Below, piece after piece: positions 33,397 through 42,331 of a DNA stretch of 64,000 nt. The notes below the pieces were generated by a model. It was given only the letters and a program-made list of their open reading frames with translations, was not told the origin of the DNA and searched no databases. The first letter of the stretch is position 1, and every line of letters starts with the position of its first letter. The position numbers and the translations under genes are program-made. The DNA is taken from positions 1 through 64,000 of the forward strand of contig JAIRUA010000012.1 of the NCBI GenBank assembly GCA_031254645.1. The letters are read 5' to 3'. This DNA is from Dysgonamonadaceae bacterium (lineage in GTDB: Bacteria > Bacteroidota > Bacteroidia > Bacteroidales > Dysgonomonadaceae).

Positions 33397-34638
33397 ATGA
33401 AAGTTAAACCATTCAAAGGTATTCGTCCACCTAAAGCAATTGTAAAAGAAGTGGCTTCACGTCCGTACGATGTCTTAAACTCGGAAGAAGCGCGTGCTGA
33501 AGCCGAAGGAAATGAGAAATCACTGTACCGCATCATCAAACCCGAAATTGATTTTCCCATCGGAAAAGATGAACATGATGCTGATGTATATGAAAAAGCG
33601 GCGGAAAATTTCCAATTTTTTCAAGACAAAGGTTGGCTCGTACAAGATGACAAGGAAATATACTACGTATATGCACAAACAATGAACGAAAAAACGCAAT
33701 ACGGACTTGTTGTGTGTGCATCGGTAGAAGATTATATGACCTGCAACATCAAAAAGCACGAGCTTACTCGCCGTGATAAAGAGGAAGATAGAATGAAACA
33801 CGTACGTGTAACCGATGCGAATATCGAGCCTGTTTTTTTCGCTTATCCGGAAAATGCGATGTTGAATGCGATTGTTGAAAAAATAACGTCTCAACCTGCC
33901 GAATACGATTTTACATCAGTGGACGGTGTTGGTCATCATTTTTGGCTGATTTTAGAAGATTCAGATATTGAGACAATTACATTAATTTTTGAAGCGATTC
34001 CAGCACTTTACATCGCTGACGGACATCATCGTTCAGCAGCCGCTGCACTGGTAGGTGCAGAAAAGGCGAAAAAGAATCCCAATCACAAGGGCGATGAAGA
34101 ATATAACTATTTTATGGCGGTTTGTTTCCCCGATAATCAACTGACAATCATCGACTATAATCGCGTGGTGAAAGATTTGAACGGCTTGACCGACGAGGAG
34201 TTTCTGACGAAATTGGAAAAACACTTTATCGTCGAAGAAAAAGGAACGAAAATTTATAAACCGACTAAACTACATAATTTTTCGATTTATCTTTCCGAAA
34301 AATGGTATTCGCTAACTGCCAAAGAGGGCACTTATAATGATAACGACCCGATTGGTGTATTGGACGTAACCATTTCTTCGAACCTAATTTTGGACGAAAT
34401 ACTCGGAATCAAAGATTTACGTTCGGATAAACGCGTTGAATTTGTAGGTGGAATTCGTGGTTTGGATGAATTGAAAAAACGTGTCGATATCGGCGAAATG
34501 CGTGTGGCATTGGCACTTTATCCCGTTTCGATGAAACAATTAATGGATATTTCGGATACAAATAATATTATGCCGCCGAAAACAACGTGGTTTGAGCCAA
34601 AATTACGTTCGGGATTGGTGATTCATAAGTTGAGTTAA
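33397..34638 (+). CDS. DUF1015 family protein
   Basis: A 413-residue soluble protein of the DUF1015 family, common in anaerobes; function unknown to me. Recognisable segments are FKGIRPPKAIVKEVASRPYD at the start, YADGHHRSAAA-like IADGHHRSAAAALVGA in the centre, and a conserved C-terminal NIMPPKTTWFEPKLRSGLVI. The His-rich GHHRS motif could be a metal or phosphate site. Monocistronic, between a divergent promoter and a convergent hairpin. Confidence 0.85.
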   Translation: MKVKPFKGIRPPKAIVKEVASRPYDVLNSEEARAEAEGNEKSLYRIIKPEIDFPIGKDEHDADVYEKAAENFQFFQDKGWLVQDDKEIYYVYAQTMNEKTQYGLVVCASVEDYMTCNIKKHELTRRDKEEDRMKHVRVTDANIEPVFFAYPENAMLNAIVEKITSQPAEYDFTSVDGVGHHFWLILEDSDIETITLIFEAIPALYIADGHHRSAAAALVGAEKAKKNPNHKGDEEYNYFMAVCFPDNQLTIIDYNRVVKDLNGLTDEEFLTKLEKHFIVEEKGTKIYKPTKLHNFSIYLSEKWYSLTAKEGTYNDNDPIGVLDVTISSNLILDEILGIKDLRSDKRVEFVGGIRGLDELKKRVDIGEMRVALALYPVSMKQLMDISDTNNIMPPKTTWFEPKLRSGLVIHKLS

Positions 34639-34640
34639 GT

Positions 34641-34730
34641 TTTTTAGCACGCAGATGACGCAGATAAAATTATATTTGTAATGAAAATCCGCGTAAATCC
34701 TAAAAATCTGCGTCATCTGTGTGCTAAAAA
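34641..34730. repeat. GCAGATGACGCAG-family hairpin between convergent genes
   Basis: Arms 34641-34665 and 34706-34730 match at 24 of 25 positions (outer end TTTTTAGCACGCAGATGACG). It starts 2 nt after the DUF1015 stop and ends 2 nt before the TldE stop on the other strand. The arms carry T-runs on both strands, so it is a good bidirectional terminator. Confidence 0.75.
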
Positions 34731-34732
34731 AA

Positions 34733-36403
34733 CTATCGCTGCAACGGATTTCTCACCACCGGCTTCGTTTCCAACGTTGCATTACTGCTATTAATCTCAA
34801 TATCTTGAAACAGCAAAGCATTTGGCACAATCAACGAAACAGGGAAAGCTGCCGCACGACCCTCTTGATTATGTGTATTTCGCAACAATCTGTTTGCCAC
34901 AAACATATCCGAAGCCACAGCATCAACACGCTTCAATGCACGAAGACTTACTCTTTCGATATCGGGTGAACGCATCATCGTTTCGGCGCCGGTATTTACA
35001 TCAACTTGATAAATTCTCGTAACGCCCGACGTTTTGCGAACGATGTAAGCATAATCCAACCCTTCCGCTTTCGCCATTTCCAATAAACGAGCGCGAAGTT
35101 CCTGACCGGACAATCCTTCCGACGTTTGGATTTCCAACACCGACGGCTTCACATCGGTGGTGATGAATGCCGGATTGACACCGATGCGCTCGTTTCCATT
35201 TGAAGTAGAAGCATTTAAAGTAGGAATGCGGTTGTTCAAGAAATTTCTCAACATTCCATTTTCTACCAACAATTGACTTGACTGAGGCACAACACCCTCG
35301 CCATCAACCGCGTATGCACCCACCAACGATTGTCCGTTGAATTCTGTTTTCTGTGTATGGTTATAAACAGTAAAGCGAGTATCAATTATTCTTCTTCCGA
35401 TGGGCAGGTTGCGAATATTGATGTTTTGACCTATCGGGCGACGATAAGCGTTTAATCCTTGCGGTGTTAGCAAATTACTAAGGAAAATATCCGCTACCGC
35501 ATCGCCCTCAAATAATACAGGACCGCTGTAATATTCCGTTATCGGTTGCGCTGCGCCAACAGCTTGCAATTCGGAAGCAAATGTGTTTACCTGTGCGATT
35601 AATTCTTCTTTCGAAGGTAGTTTCGATAAATCGTTTACAATCACTTCCATAAAATCCGAAAGTACCGCTCCGTCAGCTGCACGTACTCTTGCAAAAGCCC
35701 TTAAAACTACTTGTGAAAGCGGTTGTTTCGTTTTTGTTCCTTCCGATGTGAGGTTATAAAACACACTTTGAAAGGCACTTACATTTACATTCGATGCGTA
35801 CAATTCAGGATAATTGCGAAATTGCGCAGAAAGCACTTCACACAATGCTTCAAGTTCCGGCAAATTGACACTTACAGGAAAGTTAGCATGAATAATTTTC
35901 TCTACCGGCACAGCCGTGTTGTAATCCAACAAAGCTTCTTCGGCAGGTGTGAGATTGATTCTTCTCAAAGCGTTCTTTTTGTTTGTCAGCATCGCCAAAC
36001 CTCTTTTGTAATCAACATCGGCGGCGCGCCAAATTCCTCGACGAAGTTGGTCGATATCATTATCAATCGCCAAAGTGTTTTGCGCCGTACCTTGATTATT
36101 AAACGCTATATCGTTCGTCAATTCATTGCTTTCTGTCATCACGCGACTAAAAAATGAACGAACAATCGGATCATGACGCGATGCAATCACACCACCCAAC
36201 GAGGCAGTAACGTTTACCGCTTCGCCTTCGGAGACAATGAAGTTGATAAAAAACGGGTCGGGCATATTGGGCATTCGCAAACTATCCATGCTACGCACCA
36301 ATTCGGTTTTCATCGCTTCGAAGATGATTGCATCGTTGTTGTTTTGCGCATTTGCGGAAAAAATGACTATGATTGATAATATTGTAATGAAAATCTTTTT
36401 CAT
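34733..36403 (-). CDS. Exported TldE/PmbA-like protein
   Basis: A 556-residue protein with a signal peptide (MKKIFITILSIIVIFSANAQ). The body resembles the TldD/PmbA peptidase fold (VPQSSQLLVENGMLRNFLNN, RRIIDTRFTVYNHTQKTEFN). At the place of the TldD zinc motif it has FEGDAVADIFLSNLL, with no HExxxH, as expected for the TldE (PmbA) partner that lacks its own metal site. In E. coli TldD/TldE act as a cytosolic heterodimeric protease; here both have export signals. It follows the TldD-like gene by 46 nt, a gap filled by AAAGATTCAAAAATTT repeats. Confidence 0.8.
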   Translation of the reverse strand: MKKIFITILSIIVIFSANAQNNNDAIIFEAMKTELVRSMDSLRMPNMPDPFFINFIVSEGEAVNVTASLGGVIASRHDPIVRSFFSRVMTESNELTNDIAFNNQGTAQNTLAIDNDIDQLRRGIWRAADVDYKRGLAMLTNKKNALRRINLTPAEEALLDYNTAVPVEKIIHANFPVSVNLPELEALCEVLSAQFRNYPELYASNVNVSAFQSVFYNLTSEGTKTKQPLSQVVLRAFARVRAADGAVLSDFMEVIVNDLSKLPSKEELIAQVNTFASELQAVGAAQPITEYYSGPVLFEGDAVADIFLSNLLTPQGLNAYRRPIGQNINIRNLPIGRRIIDTRFTVYNHTQKTEFNGQSLVGAYAVDGEGVVPQSSQLLVENGMLRNFLNNRIPTLNASTSNGNERIGVNPAFITTDVKPSVLEIQTSEGLSGQELRARLLEMAKAEGLDYAYIVRKTSGVTRIYQVDVNTGAETMMRSPDIERVSLRALKRVDAVASDMFVANRLLRNTHNQEGRAAAFPVSLIVPNALLFQDIEINSSNATLETKPVVRNPLQR

Positions 36404-36449
36404 AAATTGAATCTTTAAATTTTTGAATCTTTAAATTTTTGAATCTTTT
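36404..36449. repeat. Direct repeats of AAAGATTCAAAAATTT between tldD and tldE
   Basis: The gap between the two minus-strand genes is almost wholly made of about three copies of AAAGATTCAAAAATTT, starting right after the TldD-like stop codon. It is related to the repeats at 111-161 and 50134-50197. Confidence 0.65.
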
Positions 36450-38129
36450 TTATGGACGAGATAATATCGGACCTCTATCCGAAGCCCTCGGTTTTCGTTG
36501 CATTTCTACTTGATTCACCAAAATGGTGGGCGAAATTGCTGTTACCGGAATACTTCCCGATGCAGCACCGCACATTCCGATAAATATTTCGGCAGAATCC
36601 ATATCGCCCGCGTAAATAATTCTCGAAAACATCGACAATGGGGTACCAATCAAATCCACGCCGCGCACCATTTCATCGGGGCGACCATCCACATAAATAC
36701 GATATACTTCCAACGGATTGACGCTAAACGAATTGGTTGCCATAGCCGACACTTGCGTTAATCCACCCGATACGGTTTTGAAGAAAAATCCATATTCTTT
36801 GCCTTGCGCTATTGCTTCATCAATCAACAATTGTCTCAATTCGGCATCGGATTTCGGATTTAATGTTTCGATAATCAAATTCGATTGACGGGAATCGACA
36901 TCAAAACCTAAATCGGCGCGTGCGTGTCCGGTTGATTGATAAAATCCGTCAATCGGTGTGCGTGTCATTAAAAATCCGCGAAGAATACCGTCCTTGACCA
37001 CTTCAACACGTTGTCCGCGAACACCCTGATCGTCGAATTTGTAGAATCCGTTCAAATCTCTGCCAAGATATTGGCGTATTGTTGGGTCGTCGATAACACT
37101 CAAAGCCGACGGCAAAACGCTTTGTCCGACCATTCGCTTGAAGGTTTGTCCGTCTCTATCGCTTTTCATTTTTTGTCCTTCGATACGATGTCCGAATATT
37201 TCGTGAAAAAACACACCGCTCGCAGAGCCCGAAAGCAATGCAGGACCGGTGTATGCTGACACCAAAGGTGCATTTTGAAGCAATACAAGTTTGCGCATTA
37301 TTTCGTGTACGTCTGCCAACATCTCCTCGTCGGAAGGTAAATCTTCGGGGAAAAATGCGAAATAAGAAGTGAAGAGCGGCAAGTCCATTCCATCTTCGGC
37401 TTTTAGCATTGCATTTATTGAAATGCGTGCAGAGCTAAGGTTTTGTACCACTTCTGTTCCTTCGGTATTGACGTAATATCTACGCTGATAATTGAAGTTG
37501 ATACTTGCCGTACCAGTCAAAATATCCGGATTTTTCAAAAATTCGGCAGAAAGCCTTGACAGTCTTTCGCCCCAGTATGCTTCATCGAAAGCTACTTTAT
37601 CGGCATCGAAAGGCAGTTCGTAATACATCTCAACCGGCGCTTCACTAAACGATGGTGCACGGTCTTCAATTTCCACACGCAATTCGCGATTGGCGCGCGC
37701 ACGTTCCAAATCATCAACAGCACGACGGTACCGGTTGAAAACTTCGTCCCAAATAATTTGTTTGCTTGCCAACGAATCATCGCTGAGCGGAAGACTCACG
37801 GTGTGAAGTCCGCTTTGTGTCCACGCCGTTTGCATCGGCTCAATCAGGTTATCGAAATTTTTATCGCCGATACGAATAGACGGTACAAAGTTTCGAACAC
37901 GTGAATTTGTTGAACTCGTTACCGCGCCAAATTCTGTTGCCACCGAGAAAGAAGTTCTATCGGTAACGCGAAAGTCCATAAAATAAGGCGGTTGTGGAAA
38001 ATTTTGTTTTTCCGAGAACTGATAATTCAATTCCTCTTTTAGAATGTTAAGCAAAGGGTCTTGCGCTTGCATAGAAATGCTGATAAAGAGCAGCAGTACA
38101 AGTCCCATCATTTTATTTTTATATTTCAT
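36450..38129 (-). CDS. Exported TldD-like metalloprotease
   Basis: A 559-residue protein with a signal peptide (MGLVLLLFISISMQAQ). The TldD zinc motif HEIFGHRIEG begins at His309. Further family marks are GFYKFDDQGVRGQRVEVVKD, GFLMTRTPIDGF and GHARADLGFDV. It should be the catalytic half of a heterodimer with the TldE-like protein encoded next, cutting unfolded or linear peptides. Export to the periplasm sets it apart from the well-studied cytosolic TldD, which matures modified peptides such as microcin B17. Confidence 0.85.
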   Translation of the reverse strand: MKYKNKMMGLVLLLFISISMQAQDPLLNILKEELNYQFSEKQNFPQPPYFMDFRVTDRTSFSVATEFGAVTSSTNSRVRNFVPSIRIGDKNFDNLIEPMQTAWTQSGLHTVSLPLSDDSLASKQIIWDEVFNRYRRAVDDLERARANRELRVEIEDRAPSFSEAPVEMYYELPFDADKVAFDEAYWGERLSRLSAEFLKNPDILTGTASINFNYQRRYYVNTEGTEVVQNLSSARISINAMLKAEDGMDLPLFTSYFAFFPEDLPSDEEMLADVHEIMRKLVLLQNAPLVSAYTGPALLSGSASGVFFHEIFGHRIEGQKMKSDRDGQTFKRMVGQSVLPSALSVIDDPTIRQYLGRDLNGFYKFDDQGVRGQRVEVVKDGILRGFLMTRTPIDGFYQSTGHARADLGFDVDSRQSNLIIETLNPKSDAELRQLLIDEAIAQGKEYGFFFKTVSGGLTQVSAMATNSFSVNPLEVYRIYVDGRPDEMVRGVDLIGTPLSMFSRIIYAGDMDSAEIFIGMCGAASGSIPVTAISPTILVNQVEMQRKPRASDRGPILSRP

Positions 38130-38175
38130 ATTATAATTTATTGTATAACGTTTTTTGTTTTGAAAAATACAGTTG

Positions 38176-38183
38176 CAAAAGTA
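38176..38183 (-). promoter_or_regulatory. -7 box of the tldD-tldE operon (TACTTTTG)
   Basis: Minus-strand TACTTTTG fits TAnnTTTG, 46 nt upstream of the TldD-like start codon. Confidence 0.5.
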
Positions 38184-38282
38184 AACATTTTTCTATACTA
38201 ATGCCAGCGATTTAATTACATTATGACAATTCAATATCTTTTATTATTTTAGATATTATTTTTCGGGAAAAGAGTATAAAAA

Positions 38283-38313
38283 AAAGAGTGCGCTTGACGT
38301 AAGCACACTCTTT
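38283..38313 (-). terminator. Terminator of the SusC/D locus
   Basis: AAAGAGTGCGCTT (38283-38295) pairs with AAGCACACTCTTT (38301-38313) with one mismatch; on the minus strand the stem is followed by a long T-run. It closes the operon of the glycan-utilisation genes. Confidence 0.75.
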
Positions 38314-38333
38314 AAAAACCTAACAAAGAATTT

Positions 38334-39422
38334 TTATATAGTATCTACAAAATATCCCCATCTGAGTAATCCATCATGCACAAAAGAGTAAACTACCCAA
38401 ATGCGCACACCATCATTGCGAACAACTTCTATTCTGGCAGGAACAGGTTCCATTATATTAAGAGATGGAGCATTCCCTCCACGATTATGTGCTATGCTTC
38501 CATTCGTTTTCACTCCAATAGAAGTATCACCTGGCCACAATGCCCGGAAGAAAAAGGGAGGAGTGCCAAAAGCACTGTCATATCCAAACAATAGCTGTCC
38601 GTTTTCTACTCCATTAATAGACCAGTTCGTGAATCCACCGTTGATGTTAGTACCCCAAAGTGCGGCGGCGGCAGTTCCGTTACCACCCGCAGACAATTGA
38701 TAACGTCTCGTTGTAGACAAGAATGCTGTCATTGCCATTTCAGCTTCGTTATAAGGCACCATTGTCGGCTCAACGTTCACTTGTAATACTGCCGAAATAC
38801 CCGACACGTCAGTAATCGTTACATTCGCTATAAATGGTTCAACACTTGACGTTCCACTGATGGTAATCACCGGAACAGTTACATCATCTACAGTAACATT
38901 GGCAATGGTTGCAGTCACATTTTCATGATCTGAGACTATCGTAAATCCACCATTCGGCATGTCTTCTAATCCACCATTGCTCAACAAAATAGTTGTAGTG
39001 GGATTGTCAACGGGTCTGCTGAGCCATCCGGTACGGGCTACCAAAGTCAATTGTGTATCTTCCAGCTGCATTACGTTAGTGGTATATACCGTAACAGGTA
39101 TTCTGGCAAACAAGCCGTTTTTGTCAGACACAACAACAGATGTTATTCCATTAGCAAGTCCTTCGATAACGACTGTATTACCAACTACCGTTGCCGTTGC
39201 CAATTCATTGTTCAAAGCGAAAGCATTAAATTCTCCACCTCCTGATGTGATTTGCAATGTAAACTTATTTTCTTCTCCTACTTTAACAGTAATATTGTCC
39301 GTATTAAAGTCGAGTTCCGGAATCTGTGGCTCTTCAATAATTTCTGTTTCACTCCCACAGCTGGTAAACGCTGCCGAAAGTATCAACATTGCCACTATAA
39401 ATATGCTATAATATTTTTTCAT
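38334..39422 (-). CDS. Ig-like surface lipoprotein of the glycan locus
   Basis: A 362-residue lipoprotein (lipobox FTSC). Residues about 35-115 and 120-220 look like two bacterial Ig-like (Big_2/BACON-type) domains: NITVKVGEENKFTLQITSGG, VVIEGLANGITSVVVSDKNG. The C-terminal 130 residues form an unassigned beta-rich domain with many Trp/Phe (TNINGGFTNWSINGVENG, FFFRALWPGDTSIG), fit for binding sugars. Last gene of the locus; probably a surface glycan-binding protein. Confidence 0.65.
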   Translation of the reverse strand: MKKYYSIFIVAMLILSAAFTSCGSETEIIEEPQIPELDFNTDNITVKVGEENKFTLQITSGGGEFNAFALNNELATATVVGNTVVIEGLANGITSVVVSDKNGLFARIPVTVYTTNVMQLEDTQLTLVARTGWLSRPVDNPTTTILLSNGGLEDMPNGGFTIVSDHENVTATIANVTVDDVTVPVITISGTSSVEPFIANVTITDVSGISAVLQVNVEPTMVPYNEAEMAMTAFLSTTRRYQLSAGGNGTAAAALWGTNINGGFTNWSINGVENGQLLFGYDSAFGTPPFFFRALWPGDTSIGVKTNGSIAHNRGGNAPSLNIMEPVPARIEVVRNDGVRIWVVYSFVHDGLLRWGYFVDTI

Positions 39423-39452
39423 CTTCTTATTATTCTGTTTTAATCATTTACC

Positions 39453-40940
39453 TTATCGCCAATCTATTGGGTAGCGCACGCCGCTATCTTTCACTTCGTC
39501 CTCAAAATAAGCATTCGCTGTGCGTTGCATAGCAGGCAACTGAGTCGTATTCCAGTTTCCACGAGAAGGATCAAATCCAAAAATCATATGTGATAAACGA
39601 CCTCTATCTCTTTCAGCTCTCAAATTGTTTTCAACAGTTTGAGTAGTGGCTGCTTGACGGGGAAGTACCCACTCCTGCGATCTCCACGCCTGTCTTGCAT
39701 CAGGCACTCCACGAATTTGTGAAGGGAAACCCACACTTGCGTTGTAATCCTGTATTGCGAAATCAATAAATTCACCCGGCTCAATACCATCAATGTCCGG
39801 TAAAGGGAAATTCGAACTACCACCTGCCCAATCTGTTGAAGAACTTATATCGGCGAATAAATACAACATTAAGGATCTATGTGGCTGTGCCTGTTTGATT
39901 TCGAAAGCCATACGAGCAAGGTTATATTGTGATGGTCTTAGGAAACCCGGTGCAGGATTGTTGATAAAGTTTCTTGCCATATACTCTTCGTCAAGCATAA
40001 TGCCATCTAAACCAAACGCATCGCATATTGCTCTCACCTCTTGAGCAAAAGCGCGTGCTCCTTCCGTAGTCATATTGCTTAAACCTGCACGATCGTGGTT
40101 GGGCAATAAACTCAAAATAATTCTTACCCCTCTTTCTTGCAACGGTCTATAATAGTGGTCAAATCTATCAAGTTTCGGCTGAATATTTTCATTAAAGAAA
40201 ACGAATGGTCTTCCTGTTGTTTCATCGAAATTGACATTGGCCGAGAAAATAATAACCGTATTAAAGAACAATTCTCCGGTACTTCTCAATGTAAAACTCA
40301 AGTGGTTGAGCGGATTCATATCATTGGCTTCGTAACAGCTCATCATTGTGATACCAAACGGATTGTTTGATCCGTCGGGCAATGCAGTGATATCTCTCAC
40401 AAAAATGAGTTTGGTTTCATCTCTTTCGGTCAATTGTAAGCCGCCCGATGTAACCCTGATTCTCAATGGAATGATATAGCTCATATTAGGATCAAGCGAA
40501 CCGTCAGAAGTAAGTACCATATTCATTGCCGGTGATTGTGTGGTACCTGCTGCCAGTGATAGAATACCTCCATTAGTCAATTCGACCAAGTGTTTAGGAA
40601 AAACTTGGTGATTTTCACTATTCCTCGTGTTGGGCGTATCAAGTGCCGAGAGGTCATAAGTGATGGTTACCGAGCTTGCTGTTGACTGTCTGTTTCGCAC
40701 GTTCAAATAGAACGGCATTGTGCTCCCATTGCGGAAGTCAATATTGTGAAAGAACATTCTTCCATCACCATCTGTAACGAAAGCGTGCGTGCTGGAGCCA
40801 TCGCCAACAGCGTAGCGATCCTCGTCCACTGCTCCTATTTCAATAGCATCGTTCGCACAAGCTAAAAATGAGAAACCTATCAGTGCCAACACTATTGAAA
40901 CAATACTAAATCGAGACTTTATAATTGTTATATTCTTCAT
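39453..40940 (-). CDS. GH18 endo-beta-N-acetylglucosaminidase-like lipoprotein with DUF1735 domain
   Basis: A 495-residue lipoprotein (lipobox FLAC). Residues about 30-185 resemble the DUF1735 domain found in glycan-binding and GH18 proteins of Bacteroidota. Residues about 195-480 are a GH18 barrel with LDGIMLDEEY: Asp312, Asp317 and the catalytic Glu319, as in EndoH-like enzymes, but Met315 replaces the first Asp of DGxDxDxE. It should cut the GlcNAc-GlcNAc core of N-glycans at the cell surface. The gene set around it recalls the Bacteroides thetaiotaomicron high-mannose N-glycan locus (BT3983-BT3987), judged from memory. Confidence 0.8.
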   Translation of the reverse strand: MKNITIIKSRFSIVSIVLALIGFSFLACANDAIEIGAVDEDRYAVGDGSSTHAFVTDGDGRMFFHNIDFRNGSTMPFYLNVRNRQSTASSVTITYDLSALDTPNTRNSENHQVFPKHLVELTNGGILSLAAGTTQSPAMNMVLTSDGSLDPNMSYIIPLRIRVTSGGLQLTERDETKLIFVRDITALPDGSNNPFGITMMSCYEANDMNPLNHLSFTLRSTGELFFNTVIIFSANVNFDETTGRPFVFFNENIQPKLDRFDHYYRPLQERGVRIILSLLPNHDRAGLSNMTTEGARAFAQEVRAICDAFGLDGIMLDEEYMARNFINNPAPGFLRPSQYNLARMAFEIKQAQPHRSLMLYLFADISSSTDWAGGSSNFPLPDIDGIEPGEFIDFAIQDYNASVGFPSQIRGVPDARQAWRSQEWVLPRQAATTQTVENNLRAERDRGRLSHMIFGFDPSRGNWNTTQLPAMQRTANAYFEDEVKDSGVRYPIDWR

Positions 40941-40983
40941 ATTATTTTATGTCTTTGTTGTTTTAATAATCTTTATTCTGCGT

Positions 40984-41013
40984 ACTCTCAGCAGGAATGA
41001 GCCTGCTGAGAGT
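40984..41013. other. Strong intercistronic hairpin inside the glycan operon
   Basis: ACTCTCAGCAGG (40984-40995) pairs perfectly with CCTGCTGAGAGT (41002-41013) around a 6-nt loop, with no T-run, between the LamG gene and the GH18 gene. It may stabilise the mRNA segment upstream or tune expression between the binding proteins and the enzyme. Confidence 0.65.
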
Positions 41014-41047
41014 TTATGCAGATTAAATGTTTATAAATTCGTAAATA

Positions 41048-42319
41048 TTAATTACTTCCCGGAGGCGGCAGTTCAACAGGTCTCCACACTATTGGTCTTC
41101 TTGCACCGAGATGATTATCATTTCCTGTATGATCCATTACTACAGAGCCTTCACCTTCGTTAAATCTCCAATAAACCACCAAACCTTCAGAATCCGGCTC
41201 TACGAAATAGAAGTGATTTCTTACGTTGATTTCCTCTGCTGTCAATACTCTGTTCCAAATACGTATTTCGGAAATCGCACCGTTAAACCAACGGGCATCA
41301 TTCCAAGAGCGACCAATGAAGAAACCTCCGTTACCGGTAGTTGCCCAATTTACGGCAGCGGTACGAGTATGTGGTACTGCCGGACCTCTTCTGACACCAT
41401 CAATAAACAGTTGAACAGTACGCTCATCGGCATCGCTATTCCACGTAAGAGCAATATGCACCCATCTGTTGGACGGGATTACCCAATCCGAATGCGTTAT
41501 GTTGGCGGGCGATGTAGCCAATTGAAGTTGGTTGTTAGGTATTCCGCCATCACCGATACGAATCAAATAGTTTCCTTCAATACCTAGAATGGTGGTGATA
41601 CCAGCTTCGTGGTCTCTGAACTCGTCGATATAAATCAACGCTTCAACGGTAAGTGCCGAAAGATTGTTAATCACATCGGGTGTATTCCAGCTTTGTCCGG
41701 CACCCCAAGTTGTTGGGCGACCGTTATTCCAAGCACCATTATCTTCCGGATCTGCAAGTGATAAACTCGGACGCATTGGGAACAACCAATTTCCTCTTTG
41801 CGGATCCCCAATGCCTGCCACTACATTGATTAACGCCGCACCTTTAAATACAAAGTAAGTTGTGCGCTGGCTTTCCAGCACCGGTATATTGGCATCGACA
41901 ATGCTTACCGGTAACACATACGTGAGGTCAGAATTTAAGTCTGTGATGTTTTTGAAATAAACCACTATGTCATCAGCCGCAACTGCACCGGCAGGGATAT
42001 TTACTGTTGTGGTAGGAATTTCAAAGTTCTCTCTCGGCAGTGCAATCGCATCTTCAAAATAGAATTGATTGAAGAAATCAACCAAAGTGAAATTCTCTCT
42101 ATACGTTATCCGTATATTTTGAACTTCGCGTTGTGCTATACGTGTACGAATCACTGCCTCAGCCGTTTCTTCTGTTTCAATCAAGAAGCCTACGGCAATA
42201 TCGCTATTGATAAATACTTTGTTTTCGAATGTGCCGTCGTCGTTTCTACACGAAGTCAGCGACATTGCGCAGAATGTTACGAAAAACAAAGCAAGTAAAG
42301 AGTTAATATATTGTTTCAT
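41048..42319 (-). CDS. DUF1735 plus LamG-like surface lipoprotein
   Basis: A 423-residue lipoprotein (lipobox LTSC). The N-terminal part (residues about 30-165) resembles DUF1735. The C-terminal 220 residues form a concanavalin-like LamG domain (ALTVEALIYIDEFRDHEAGI, SNRWVHIALTWNSDADERTV, GAISEIRIWNRVLTAEEI). There is no catalytic motif, so it is probably a surface glycan-binding protein of the locus. It lies 12 nt after the pseudo-GH18 gene in the same operon. Confidence 0.8.
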   Translation of the reverse strand: MKQYINSLLALFFVTFCAMSLTSCRNDDGTFENKVFINSDIAVGFLIETEETAEAVIRTRIAQREVQNIRITYRENFTLVDFFNQFYFEDAIALPRENFEIPTTTVNIPAGAVAADDIVVYFKNITDLNSDLTYVLPVSIVDANIPVLESQRTTYFVFKGAALINVVAGIGDPQRGNWLFPMRPSLSLADPEDNGAWNNGRPTTWGAGQSWNTPDVINNLSALTVEALIYIDEFRDHEAGITTILGIEGNYLIRIGDGGIPNNQLQLATSPANITHSDWVIPSNRWVHIALTWNSDADERTVQLFIDGVRRGPAVPHTRTAAVNWATTGNGGFFIGRSWNDARWFNGAISEIRIWNRVLTAEEINVRNHFYFVEPDSEGLVVYWRFNEGEGSVVMDHTGNDNHLGARRPIVWRPVELPPPGSN

Positions 42320-42331
42320 ATTTGTCTTCGT

